DNA of 64,000 nt from Branchipolynoe longqiensis (lineage: Eukaryota; Annelida; Polychaeta; Phyllodocida; Polynoidae). Of this stretch, positions 11,110-21,029 are shown one piece after another. The notes under the pieces are model-generated. The model searched no databases. It had not been told where the DNA came from and saw only the letters and a program-made list of their open reading frames with translations. The number at the start of each line of letters is the position of its first letter. Position 1 is the first letter of the stretch. Location of the stretch: NCBI GenBank assembly GCA_030323885.1, contig CM059194.1, positions 31,690,342 through 31,754,341 of the forward strand, written 5' to 3'. Made by a program: the position numbers and the translations under genes.

Positions 11110-12303
11110 TTGTGTCATGTTAAGCATTCTCTAATGTTTTTTGCAGACAGGTTGTAGAGAGCACACAGTGCCAATGTAGGTCACACTGACCTATTTGACC
11201 ACACACTCAGCGTCGCTGCAGTGGACATGCAATCATCCAGTCTGTTGAGTAAAATTGTCAAAGAGTATGAAGATGATGTATCCATGTCCATGTTAATAAC
11301 ACATATTGAGAACGGGTGGGACACAACACGCATACAGACACCGCCATGTCTATGGCAATACATTCCACACAAAGATGAACTAACTGTAGAGAACAACTTA
11401 GTGATGAAAGGCAATCGGGTTGTGGTACTTCCAAAGCTCCATGGTGAAATGATTGAAGCGTTGCACAAGACGCACTTGGGTATCACTAAGTCCAAGCAGT
11501 TAGCGCGTGACTGCATGTTCTGGCCTAACATCAATAAACAAATTGAGAAAAAAGTCAGTCGGCATGACACATGCCAAAATAACCGAAAGAGTTTACATAA
11601 CGAGCCATTGATAAACGACCCGAAAGAATGTCAACCTTACGAAAAAATAGGGGTGGATTTATTTAAAATATATCGCGAGAATTACTTAATAACCGTAGTT
11701 TACAACACTAAATATCCTGAGGTTTTATCGAGGCCATGAAGGATAACTTCGCAAGGCATGGTATTCCGAGCCAGGTGATTTCGGACAAGGGTCTGTAGTT
11801 TAAGAGCCATGAGTACAAAGAATTTGCACAACACTATGGGAGTCCGCAGTACCCCTGAAGCAAAGCCCAAATCGAAAGATTTGCGCAAACAGTCAAAAAC
11901 ATGTTTAAAAAATGCTTAGACAAGAAAACAAATTTTCAGCTAGCGTTGCTTAACTACAGGAACACTCCCTTGCCCGTGCTGAATGCATCTCCAGCTCAGC
12001 TGCTCATGAGCAGAAGGTTAAGGGGGAGGTTGCTGATGGCGGAAGATAATTTGATACCCGAAACACAAAATCCAAAAAGGGCGCAAACGGCGAAGCGCCA
12101 ACAAAACCAGAAAGGTTTCCATAAGAAAAAATGTGGCAAAGCACACAAATCACTGAAAACTGGCAATAGCGTCAAGTACAAAACCATGCAGGAGAATGGA
12201 AGAAAGGGGTGATTTTGAGTCATACAGGAATTTTGGGAAGGGAGTATCAAATTTTAAATGAGTCAGGCAATAGATTGTATAGGAACAGGGTTCAAGTTAT
12301 AAG
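11110..12303 (+). pseudogene. Gypsy-1 integrase
   Basis: The main frame is 11221-11739, with the zinc-binding N-domain HKTHLGITKSKQLARDCMFW; its distal C-x2-C pair reads RHDTC, so one cysteine is lost. KIGVDLF carries the first catalytic Asp. A frameshift near 11720 follows; the second Asp region reads ISDKGL in another frame. From 11901 the chain continues LALLNYRNTPLPV and AQLLMSRRLRGR, and it is interrupted at 12304 by TE-X. Confidence 0.8.
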
Positions 12304-12549
12304 CCCAGATAGCACACAGCCGTCGGCCCGATGGCGGCCGCTCCGGCGGCCCGATGGTGGAAACCGCCATCGGGCCGATGTTGTTTTGTCCAACCTCCCG
12401 CCGTCGGGGCGACGGGGCGGAAACCGCTGACGAGCCGACGGCGACAAACCAGCATTGGCCCGACGGCGACAAACGCTGTCGGGCCGACGTTGTTTTGTCC
12501 AACCTGCCGTCGTCGCCCCGACGGCGGAAACCGCTGGCGAGCCGACGAG

Positions 12550-12701
12550 CTGAGAAGACACTGTCACTCTAGTGTCAATACGTAGGCCTACAGGTGCAAA
12601 AATATTAATTTTATTCAAAATTAATAGAAATCGAGAACCCCAACCTTATAAATTTAATATAGTCTGTACGTATTGACACTATAGTGACAGTGTCTTCTCA
12701 G
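12550..12701. mobile_element. Tandem-core inverted-repeat element E3 (minimal)
   Basis: Inverted repeats of 34 bp with one mismatch (12550-12583 and 12668-12701; both contain GAGAAGACACTGTCAC). Only about 70 bp lie between the core edges (about 12596-12667), and that interior matches the central part of the core of E1, E2, E4 and E5 (TTATTCAAAATTAATAGAAA, AACCTTATAAATTTAATATA). It is nested in TE-X. Confidence 0.75.
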
Positions 12702-13184
12702 AAAAAAACAAGATGGCGGTTCTTCGTCAACATTCCGTACAGGGTAATTCAAATCGTATTAACACGAATAATTCCATTAATAAGTCCTAATAAATTACTA
12801 AACTTTTACAAAATAATCTAAACATATTAATAAACAAACCTGTTAAAGAATTCCTTAAAATTCCTGCGATTTCTGGAGTTATTTGTAGAAAAAGAACGCT
12901 GCTCAACGATCGCATGTGTTCCGGTGGTGATTCGAAGTAAACAAACCGTATCGGATAATTCAAATTGTATTAACACGAATAATTCCATTAATACTTCGTA
13001 ATAAATTACAAAACTTTTACAAAATAATGTAAACATATTAATAAACAAACCTGTTAAATAATTCCTTAAAATTCCTGGGATTTCTGGAGTTATTGGTAGA
13101 AAAAGAATGCTGCTCAACGATCGCACGTGTGCCGATGGCGACTCGAGCTGGAAAACATATTTAACGAACTGCGCAAGCGCGGAT

Positions 13185-13625
13185 CAACACCGTCGGCCCG
13201 ACGGTGATGCGCCGCCGTCGGCCCACCACCGTCGGGCCGACGGTGGCCCGACGGTGGCTCGAATGTGAAAAATCAATCCAAACCAGCGGCGGGCTACTGC
13301 CGTCGGCCCGACGGTGGCTCAAAAGTGGAAAGGGATTGAAACCTAACGTCGGAACGCCACCGTAGGCCCGACGGTGGCCCGACAGTGGCTCGTAGGTGGA
13401 AAATGAATGCAAACCAGCGGCGGGCTACCGCCGTCGGCCCGACGGTGGCCCGACGGTGGCTCAAAAGTGGAAAGGGATTGAAACCTAACGTCGGAATGCC
13501 ACCGTAGGCCCGACGGTGGCCCGACGGTGGCTCGAATGTGGAAAATGAATGCAAACCAGCGGCGGGCTACCGCCGTCGGCCTGACGGTGGCCCGACGGTG
13601 GAAAGTCGGTGGCGACGGTGCAACC
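13185..13625. repeat. GC-rich ~131-142-bp direct repeats
   Basis: AACCAGCGGCGGGCTAC recurs at 13281, 13412 and 13554. Each unit contains stacked CCGACGG/CCGTCGG palindromes and a GGAAAGGGATTGAAACC block. The composition is strikingly GC-rich against the AT-rich surroundings. Minus-strand frames of 81-125 codons across it share Arg/Pro/Gly-rich repeats and are not genes. Confidence 0.85.
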
Positions 13626-13653
13626 AATAGCCGACGTCGGCGTGCTATCTGGG

Positions 13654-13791
13654 AGGGCTCCAGAAGTGGTACAGCCTGAGCCAGTCGGACAGGCACAAAG
13701 TGTGCTGACAGTGCAGTCAAATGTAAACAATGCAGCTAATCTAACTAGGTCAAGACGGGTGATTAGACCGGCAGACAGGCTAGACCTATAA
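13654..13791 (+). pseudogene. Gypsy-1 pol C-terminus
   Basis: After TE-X, the frame ending at 13791 gives EVVQPEPVGQAQSV and ends TRSRRVIRPADRLDL then stop, typical of the basic tail after a Ty3/Gypsy integrase. It continues the chain cut at 12303 and fixes the end of pol about 310 bp before the polypurine tract. Confidence 0.75.
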
Positions 13792-14098
13792 GTTAGTCAG
13801 TTGCAAACTGTAATCACACATGAACACATGTGCATGTTAGTTTAAGTATTGTTTGATTTCAGAGTTGTTATATTTATATTGTATGTCATACTGGACACTG
13901 TATCGTATAGGAGGGTAAGCAGGCGAACATTTTCAAAGGACATAAGTACATAAGTACAGTTGGACATTGGCTAGCCTGTGGTTGAAAGCTAAGTAACTGT
14001 GTTATTACCCTTTTTATTACTCTATTATTGTGTTTTATCATGTGAACTTGGTGTGACGGTGACGATTTGTGAGATATTGCATATCTCAAAAATACTTT

Positions 14099-14109
14099 GA
14101 GAGGGGGGA
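14099..14109 (+). promoter_or_regulatory. Gypsy-1 polypurine tract
   Basis: GAGAGGGGGGA lies immediately before the 3' LTR TG. In LTR elements this RNase H-resistant purine run primes plus-strand synthesis. Confidence 0.85.
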
Positions 14110-14273
14110 TGTAATATATATGCATAAAAGACATCCAGGCAAATGTGTTGAACAAAGGAATATGTAAATGAGATGACGCCAGAGTTGAAGGGGTGCCGGC
14201 GATCTAGGGCCATGGACGTCGATAAACCATTCAGTATCCAGAAGTCAAAGTGTTCAGACGTCGTATTTTCACA
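14110..14273 (+). repeat. Gypsy-1 3' LTR
   Basis: A 164-bp partner of 7593-7754 (TGTAATATATATGC to ATTTTCACA). About one base in ten differs from the 5' LTR by eye. Confidence 0.88.
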
Positions 14274-14316
14274 TGGAGCACAACATGTGAAACATGTGAA
14301 AGTACGCTCGTGTGAG

Positions 14317-14515
14317 CGGGACGCTAAATAGTTTATTGTTGACCTTTCAAATTTTGTCACGATAGAACAAATTCGGAGTGTAATTGGGAAGGTTATCTAT
14401 TTATTAAAACAGTGCCATTAGTTTTGTACCATTTGAGACATTGTTTAATCAACAGCAACTTCCATTTACCTCTACATTTTCTGAATGTTGTATTTTTCTC
14501 TCAGAACAGATTGAG
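14317..14515 (+). repeat. 199-bp duplication, copy 1
   Basis: CGGGACGCTAAATAG through GAACAGATTGAG is the same, base for base by eye, as 18072-18270. The two copies are in direct orientation and bracket 3556 bp of unrelated sequence. It has no recognised coding content. Confidence 0.9.
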
Positions 14516-14558
14516 TCTTGGGAGACAAGATATTTATCCTTTGGGAAGGATAAATATC

Positions 14559-15596
14559 TGTATTAAGTACTTTGACTTCTGGATACTGAATGGTTTATTC
14601 ACGGCTTAGGGCACGCTTGACCCACCGGCTAAACTTTCCAAGATGTCATCTCATTTGCATAACTCTTTGTCTCAACCTCTGCATCTCGTTAACATATATT
14701 AACCACACACCTGCACATCTATTACGCATATATCACATCCCCCCCTCAAAGTATTTCTGAAACATGAAATATTTCAAAATAACAATGACGATAACACCAA
14801 ATATTAGTCAAACAAATGCACAATAACATATATGCGTACTTAACTTAACGCAAGTCCTTGTAAAAGTCTGAGTGCCCAATGCACTGAAGTCCTTAACTGT
14901 CCGGCTGTAACGCCTGATGTCATAAAGTGTCCGTCATATATCATAAAGCAACGAACATATCTGAAAACACAACTTAATCATACATGCACATGCTATACGT
15001 GTACACACTCAATCTACACTGACCTACTACAGGTCCAACCTGCTCGCCGGCCTTATCAGCCGACCTGACCTACTTAGATTAGTCGCACTGTTTATATTCG
15101 GCACTGACGCTGACTCAGTTTGCGTCTGCACGACGGGTTCAGGTCACCCCCCACAGGCGCCCTGATAATCTGAACCCGGTTACGATACAACATGTTACCT
15201 GACTCGTTCAAAATGTGATATTCTCTCCCAGAAACACCTGTTCGTCCCAAAATAACCCCTTTTTTCCATTCCCCAGCATGATTCTTGTACTTTATATTAT
15301 CCCCGACTTTCATAGGCTTATGCGGCTTACCACACTTCCGGTCATGAAACGCTTTCTGACTTCGCTGCCGTTTAGCTGTCTGTCTTTCCTTTGGATTTTG
15401 CGTTTCGGGCACCAAATGTCCCCCGCCATAGGCAACCTTCCCCTCAACCGTCTGCTCATGAGCAGCTGAGCCGGAGACGCATTCAGGACGGGCAACGGAG
15501 TATTACGATAATTTAGCAAAGCTAACTGTAAATCAGACCCAGTTTTCTCGCACTGCCTTAACATGTCCTTGACTGTCTGCACAAACCGTTCTACCT
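14559..15596 (-). mobile_element. Gypsy-3, truncated Ty3/Gypsy (3' half)
   Basis: A minus-strand element: LTR at 14559-14737 (TG to CA in element orientation), polypurine tract GAGGGGGGGA at about 14738-14748, a non-coding stretch, then the integrase C-terminal gene from 15092 to 15596. Everything upstream of integrase residue motif VERFVQTV is missing; the sequence changes abruptly at about 15597. The LTR shares GAATAAACCATTCAGTATCC and CCAGAAGTCAAAGT with the gypsy-1 LTR, so the two are related subfamilies in opposite orientation. Confidence 0.82.
15092..15596 (-). pseudogene. Gypsy-3 integrase C-terminal part
   Basis: In the frame 15310-15582 the protein reads QTVKDMLRQCEKTGSDLQLA then LNYRNTPLPVLNASPAQLLM. 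The frame 15092-15415 then gives KAFHDRKCGKPHKPMKVGD and EYHILNESGNMLYRNRVQII. These match gypsy-1 at 11901-12300 closely, with one frameshift between the two parts. The catalytic core and zinc domain are absent. Confidence 0.82.
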
Positions 15597-16789
15597 ACCA
15601 AGTGCAGCACTTGCAACCTCCTTGCGTCCAAATTTCCGACATGGACGCCGGGAGGTTGGTGGCCTCACAGCGCTAGCACTTAAGGGGCGCAATGAGGACT
15701 TTTTGACATCGTGAATCGATCGTAAGCGAATGCAGGCCTCGTGTGACTGGGTATGAATCGATTACGCCCTTATAGGGCGTAATCGATTAATCGACTCTGG
15801 TCACCCGAGCCACTTTTTGGCGCATGCGCACATCCTGTAGACTCGGGTCGAATAACCGAATAAGCTTCTGCACGCTCGGGGTGGAAAAAATGGTGGCTTA
15901 ATCTAAAACCTAATTATTTGTTTTAATAACCAATATAAGTACAGCAAAATAGGATATAAAGTATTTTAGGATCGTATAAGCTGACAATCTGGATTATTGT
16001 AGTGGTAGCTGTTATCCTACAGGTACCAGCTCAGGCATTCCTAGCAAACCCCAACCAAGAGGTGGGTTACTGGCGTCGGGTCGTTTTGCACACGGCACGT
16101 GTTTTTGTCGACTCCACTCGCGGTGTTCGATTTGAAATTCTGACCACTCGGGTGACCCGAGTCGCCCGGGTCGTGTTAATCGATTACGGCAATAGTGTCC
16201 ACAGTAGGACCAGAGAGCGTACATATAGACGCTCTCTGGTAGGACCGAGAAGTAGTAGAACTCGACTCTCCACTAGGTGGCACCAACGGAGCGTGCTTGT
16301 GAGTAGTGTGCTCACAAAACACAAGATGGCACTGTGGCTAGAATAGGTTTAGGGAGGTAGGTTTCACGTTGTCTGTCATGCTCCATACTGATACTTGTGA
16401 TTAAGAATACGAACACTGAGGTATGGTTCTACATGATTAACATAAATGAAATATGTCGATTAAGCATTGAGTGATGATTGGCATATTTGTTGTTGGGAAT
16501 CGAAGCACAATATAATACTGATAACATCGCGATTGGTGAGCGATAATAAGTGAATTGTACTGCAGTAATTTAATTTACTATTTAGTATCGTCTGTTGATA
16601 TGCTACAAAGTCTAAGCCTATTATGTTACTTCCACTTATCAATCGCCGACTTGGTCAAACAATATTTAATACTATACCACGTACTACTACTAGTAGGCCT
16701 ACTAGTTGTAACACAATTCCTGTGTCGTGCAAAATTATGATCACGGCCGTGTGGCTTGACTTGGTTGTACTTGTAACACTAACAGACTC
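15597..16789. other. Non-genic; short palindromes
   Basis: No gene is seen. ATCGATTACGCCC/GGGCGTAATCGAT forms an inverted pair at 15754-15786. CCAGAGAGCGT and ACGCTCTCTGG form an 11-bp stem at 16210-16239. Several GACTCGGGT/ACCCGAGTC motifs recur at 15800-16170. Confidence 0.5.
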
Positions 16790-17361
16790 TAAAGCCGTGT
16801 TTACACGGGAGAGTTAAATCGCTTCATATAAATCGCCTTGCCTAGTTCGCCTCACATTCGCCGTGTAAACAGGACTCTGGGGCGGATTAGGGCTGATTCG
16901 CTTCATATGATTCACTTTATGTAAGCCACCTTGCCAGGTGGTTTAGGCCTATATGAAGCGATACAGCTTGTTCCCGGGCGGCGATAGTGTAAAGTAGTAG
17001 TGCTTGCCGGCTACAGGAGAGCAGTAACTAATCGCTGGTGCCCAGCAGTGTGAGGGACCGATTAGGCCGAAATCTATTGAATGCGATCATATTTAACAGA
17101 ATTACATACTCAAATAATGAAATTTAATTAAATTAACCCTAAATTACAAGCAATATTAACGTAGCAGCCGCATCGGCGTCGAATCGCCGAGTGTAAAGTA
17201 AACAAATAGCAGTGCTCGCCGGCTACAGGCAGAACTAAGGCTGCTGGTTCCCGGCGGCGAAACACTTTCAAACTCGCTTCGTGTAAACGCGCCGCTACTT
17301 CGCTTCATATGAATCGCTTTGTCTAATTCGCTTCACAATTGCCCGTGTAAACACGGCTTTA
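16790..17361. mobile_element. MITE with 20-bp perfect inverted ends
   Basis: TAAAGCCGTGTTTACACGGG (16790-16809) is exactly inverted at 17342-17361. Inside, CGCTTCATATGAATCGC-like motifs recur near both ends in inverted arrangement. 572 bp long with no coding capacity, so it is a non-autonomous DNA transposon. The superfamily is not determined; the flanks do not show a clear target duplication. Confidence 0.85.
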
Positions 17362-18071
17362 CAGCACAATTATTGAATTAATTTGAATGCTTCAGTCTTT
17401 GCCTTTGCCATACAGTTAAATATTGTATCTAAATTAGGGTGTGTGCCTACTCCTAGACTTAAAGGTGAGAGTGGAGAGGGGGCAGTGAAGGTGAATATAC
17501 ATGTAGTATTTTATTTGATGTTGAATATTTGCTAACGAAAATATGCTGCAGTCCATATCAGAAACAAATGGAGGGCAAGAAACCTACTTAGTTTGGTGTT
17601 GCAATTATTATGATAGTATGCCATAATTATTTGGGAATGGGCGCAGCTTGCTCTCCTCGAAGACCTATCTTTTCTTTTTTTTAGACTAGTTTAAATACGT
17701 TTTTAATTAATGAATACATGGACAAACTCTAGATAATAGATTACGTGTCTGCATATTTATTTAAAGATAGGTCGAAAAGTGAGGCGATCAATGTGGTCTT
17801 CAATGTAGTATAGGGGAGACAAATATCAATTCCTAACTTAAACAACAATAAAGTTATATATTTCTACGAATTCGAAAACATTTTTGGGAAAAGCATCAAT
17901 ATGATTATGATGAAATTAAAATAAAGAAACGATGTGACATTTATATCTTCAGGCCTACTACTTTATTTTGCGATTTTTAATTAGTGTCATGCAATTAAAT
18001 TAAAATGATTGTACCATGCAATTAAAATTGTCAGTTTTACTTACGGAACAAAGAAAAAAGATGGTGGAAAT
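17362..18071. other. No recognisable gene
   Basis: AT-rich non-coding sequence between a MITE and the second 199-bp duplicate. I see nothing to annotate. Confidence 0.5.
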
Positions 18072-18270
18072 CGGGACGCTAAATAGTTTATTGTTGACCT
18101 TTCAAATTTTGTCACGATAGAACAAATTCGGAGTGTAATTGGGAAGGTTATCTATTTATTAAAACAGTGCCATTAGTTTTGTACCATTTGAGACATTGTT
18201 TAATCAACAGCAACTTCCATTTACCTCTACATTTTCTGAATGTTGTATTTTTCTCTCAGAACAGATTGAG
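18072..18270 (+). repeat. 199-bp duplication, copy 2
   Basis: The direct repeat partner of 14317-14515. It lies about 550 bp upstream of the zinc-finger ATG, in the presumed promoter or 5' leader region of that gene. Confidence 0.9.
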
Positions 18271-18821
18271 CAGACAAAAGCTCTCGGATTGACCAATAAT
18301 GGACACCTTAAGATACACGGACAGAAAAGCTGTATGACCTACAACCATTGGAACTGGTCCTGGGTGAAACCGAGATACAGTGTACTAAGTGTCAGTAATG
18401 AGACAGATAATACATGATTTCCACCACCGACCCATCTTCTGATGATAGTGGACGAATATCGTGGATAGCAGCTTATTTTACAATATGCTCTACGGAAAAG
18501 GGCTTATAGAGGATTTCCAGCACCAACACACCTTCTGATACCATTGCCAATGCGTTGAGTAGCAACTCACTGCGCATGTTAACAGAAAAGATCTATTTCT
18601 ACAACAGGCTAGTTAGGAGCAAATGAAACATGAGGCTGAAGTACTCGTGTCAACAGATGGCACTGAACTGTTACCTGAAATCAAGCTGCAATAATTTCCT
18701 GTTTGGAGAGAGTGTGTAATTTAAAAGTAGGTAATTTTTTCCACCCTGTTTGAGTAAGTGTGTCAGTGACTGGTATTTGAAAGTGGATACATCAAGTTTT
18801 GTGATATAGGTACCCCACACA

Positions 18822-20678
18822 ATGTCTGAGCTGGGCCATTCTAACCCCAAACCGCTGAGATGTTCTCAATGTGGGGAAGGCATCAGCAATGTACGTGACT
18901 TTCGGGAACACCTGAGACATTGTAGCCCTAAGGACCCCCACATCTGCTTTGACTGTGGCAAGAACTGTGGGACCGTGACCGCTAAAAATGAGCACAATCT
19001 GACTTGCGGATCAAAGCAGAAACCAGCACGAAAGGAACCTGACTCGATGTATATGTGTCACCATTGTAAGGCTGTATTCAACACAGCCGCTCGGGTTAAG
19101 ATGCACATGATGTCATGTGGGATAGTGAAGTACAATTGCAAAGTATGTGGGAAAGGTTGCCCATCTATAGCGAGTCTGCAATGCCATATGTTACAACATT
19201 CAGGCCAGAGGCCCTACATGTGTTCTTATTGTGACAAGAGCTTCCGGTCACCTGACCTCAAGCGGCACATGCGTGTGCACACTGGCGAGCGTCCATTCCT
19301 GTGTTCGCGATGTGAATGGCGTTTCCCACAGTCTGCTGACCTCAAAAGGCACATGAAGATTCATGCGAAAGACAAGCTGCACACCTGCATGCATTGCCAG
19401 CAGGACTTTACGGAGTTAGAGGCCCTTCAGTTACACTTAGAAACTCACAAATCACTGGAAGCCCATGTATGCTTATTTTGTGACCAGACATTTCATAATT
19501 TAGACAAGGTAAACGAGCATTTGCTGATTAGCCATAGAGCTAAAACAGTTTATGCATGTGCATTCTGTAATATGGTGTTCAGAAAGTGGAGTGAGCTGGG
19601 AATACATGTGAAACTGCATCCTGACCGACAGGGGTGTCCATACAAATGTCTCACCTGTACGAGAGTATTCAAGATGCTGTCACAACTAGAGACACATGTG
19701 CTGCAGTGTGATGAGAAGAACATCGACTACTCTGTGGACTCCCTATTTCACTGTTCATTTTGTGACCAGGTATTTAATGATTTGGACAAACTAAAGGAGC
19801 ATTCGCAGAGGCGTCATACAGGAGAAAAAGTATACGCATGCGCACACTGTAAGATCACGTTCAGTCATCTCGGTGAGTTGCAAGAACACGTGAGCACACA
19901 CACCAACCAGCAAGGGAAACCGTACAAATGTGTCAGCTGTACAAGAGTATTCAAGATGCTGCCACGTCTGGAGGAGCATGTATTGCAATGTGAAGAAAAG
20001 AAGAACCATCGCTGTGTTGACTGCCAAATGCGGTTTCATTCCTCAGAAAAGCTAATAATACACATGGCGGACTGTTCAGGACATAAGCTCTATTCATGTG
20101 CAAAGTGCAATATGCAATTTAATGATGACAGTAACTTAGCAAAGCATCAGGCAACACATTTTGGAGAGCAGCCATGTTATGTGTGCTATGTGTGCCATAA
20201 AAGTTGCAGCTCACTCCAGAAGCTCAGCGACCATATTTCGAAGAAGCACAAAAGCGTGATGGTAAACATGTGCACACACTGTGGAATCCACTTTCTCAAC
20301 CCGTTACAACTGCAGTATCATATGAGCACCATTCATGTAGATCTCTTGAAGTGTACTGAATGTAATGTAACATTCAGCACATCATACCTATTGAAGAAGC
20401 ACATGCCGATATGTCGCCGGAGACAGCAGGCCCAAACATGTGTGCACTGTGGGCAGAAGTTTGAAACTGTGCTTGAGCTGTGTGCGCACACTAGTATCCA
20501 TGAACAGGAGATCTGGCAGCGCTGTATACAGTGCGGGGCTTGGTACAAAATTGACGGAGATGTGACGCTGGACAGCAACAAACCTTTCATATGTGTAGCA
20601 TGCTGTGAGGCCTTCAGTGAGCTATTCAGCATTGATGTACATAATGCAGGGTTTGGTACCAAATGGAAGGAGATGTGA
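18822..20678 (+). CDS. C2H2 zinc-finger protein, ~19 fingers
   Basis: An intact 618-codon frame in one exon, beginning MSELGHSNPKP (context ACAATGT). It is almost wholly zinc fingers: about 19 modules of CxxC-x12-H-x3/5-H/C form from residue ~14 to ~565. Many end in Cys rather than His (C2HC), for example the first three. Finger 5 (CSYCDKSFRSPDLKRH) is one residue short. Only a few linkers are TGERP/TGEK-like. Fingers 8-10 and 11-13 are an internal duplication, both ending CxxCTRVFKML-LE-HVLQC. The last module (CIQCGAWYKIDGDV then CVACC) has a CxxC...CxxC form. No KRAB, BTB or SET domain is seen. It is probably a nuclear DNA- or RNA-binding protein; the target is unknown. An upstream non-coding exon cannot be excluded. 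Confidence 0.88.
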   Translation: MSELGHSNPKPLRCSQCGEGISNVRDFREHLRHCSPKDPHICFDCGKNCGTVTAKNEHNLTCGSKQKPARKEPDSMYMCHHCKAVFNTAARVKMHMMSCGIVKYNCKVCGKGCPSIASLQCHMLQHSGQRPYMCSYCDKSFRSPDLKRHMRVHTGERPFLCSRCEWRFPQSADLKRHMKIHAKDKLHTCMHCQQDFTELEALQLHLETHKSLEAHVCLFCDQTFHNLDKVNEHLLISHRAKTVYACAFCNMVFRKWSELGIHVKLHPDRQGCPYKCLTCTRVFKMLSQLETHVLQCDEKNIDYSVDSLFHCSFCDQVFNDLDKLKEHSQRRHTGEKVYACAHCKITFSHLGELQEHVSTHTNQQGKPYKCVSCTRVFKMLPRLEEHVLQCEEKKNHRCVDCQMRFHSSEKLIIHMADCSGHKLYSCAKCNMQFNDDSNLAKHQATHFGEQPCYVCYVCHKSCSSLQKLSDHISKKHKSVMVNMCTHCGIHFLNPLQLQYHMSTIHVDLLKCTECNVTFSTSYLLKKHMPICRRRQQAQTCVHCGQKFETVLELCAHTSIHEQEIWQRCIQCGAWYKIDGDVTLDSNKPFICVACCEAFSELFSIDVHNAGFGTKWKEM

Positions 20679-20998
20679 AGCTGGATAGCAAGACGCCTCT
20701 CATATGTGAAATATGTTGTACGCAGTGCAGGGCTCGATACCAAATGGAAGGATATGTGAAGGTGGACAGCAACACGCCTCTCATATGTGCAACATGTTGT
20801 ACACAGTATGGGGCTCAGTACCAAATGGAAGATGTGATGGTGGACAGCTACACGTCTCTCATATGTGCAACATGTTGTATGCAGTATGGGGCTCGGAAGG
20901 AGATGTGAAGCTGGATAGCAACACGCCTCTCATATGTGCAACATGTTGTACACAGTACGGGGCTCAGTACCAAATGGAAGGAGATGTGGCACTTTGCA
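20674..20998 (+). repeat. 81-bp tandem repeats after the zinc-finger stop
   Basis: Units begin at 20674, 20755, 20833, 20904 and 20985, with spacing 81, 78, 71 and 81. Each contains GGGCTC-TACCAAATGGAAG, GTGGACAGCAACACGCCTCT and ATATGTGCAACATGTTGTA. They are homologous to the last coding module at about 20527-20612. In the frame 20663-20908 they translate as repeated CTQYGAQYQMEG then VDSNTPLICATCC, which is a different frame from the gene. They therefore form a 3' untranslated or frame-lost extension of the finger array. Confidence 0.88.
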
Positions 20999-21029
20999 GC
21001 ACCAAGTCTCCCGTATGGAAACATAACCA

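Larger units (their letters stand above)
12304..13653. mobile_element. TE-X, DNA transposon inserted in gypsy-1
   Basis: The ends are CCCAGATAGCAC (12304-12315) and the exact inverse GTGCTATCTGGG (13642-13653). The gypsy-1 pol reading is cut at the left end and resumes at the right end. The interior is a mosaic: GC-rich direct repeats at 12316-12549, the small element E3 at 12550-12701, two copies of a ~211-bp AT-rich unit (12744 and 12955 starts) and a second GC-rich array (13190-13620). No transposase gene is visible; long frames here come from the repeats. Confidence 0.72.
7593..14273 (+). mobile_element. Gypsy-1, old Ty3/Gypsy LTR retrotransposon
   Basis: A full-span element: 5' LTR, primer-binding site, gag with zinc knuckles, aspartic protease, reverse transcriptase, RNase H, integrase, polypurine tract and 3' LTR. 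It is dead: coding is broken by several frameshifts and stops, and by two DNA-transposon insertions (E2 at 9250-10021 and TE-X at 12304-13653). Without these the element is about 4.6 kb. The two LTRs differ at roughly one base in ten by eye, implying an old insertion. No matching target duplication is visible (TATGAAG to the left, TGGAGCA to the right), so recombination or decay has altered an end. Confidence 0.9.

Noticed and set aside
13161..13730. Several overlapping Arg/Pro-rich frames up to 125 codons (minus strand)
   Set aside because: They come from the ~131-142-bp GC-rich direct repeats in TE-X; the same peptide blocks recur in step with the repeat.
18196..18417. 73-codon frame upstream of the zinc-finger gene, with GHLKIHGQKSC
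   Set aside because: It resembles half a zinc finger but has no CxxC pair and begins inside the 199-bp duplicate; a 5' exon cannot be supported.
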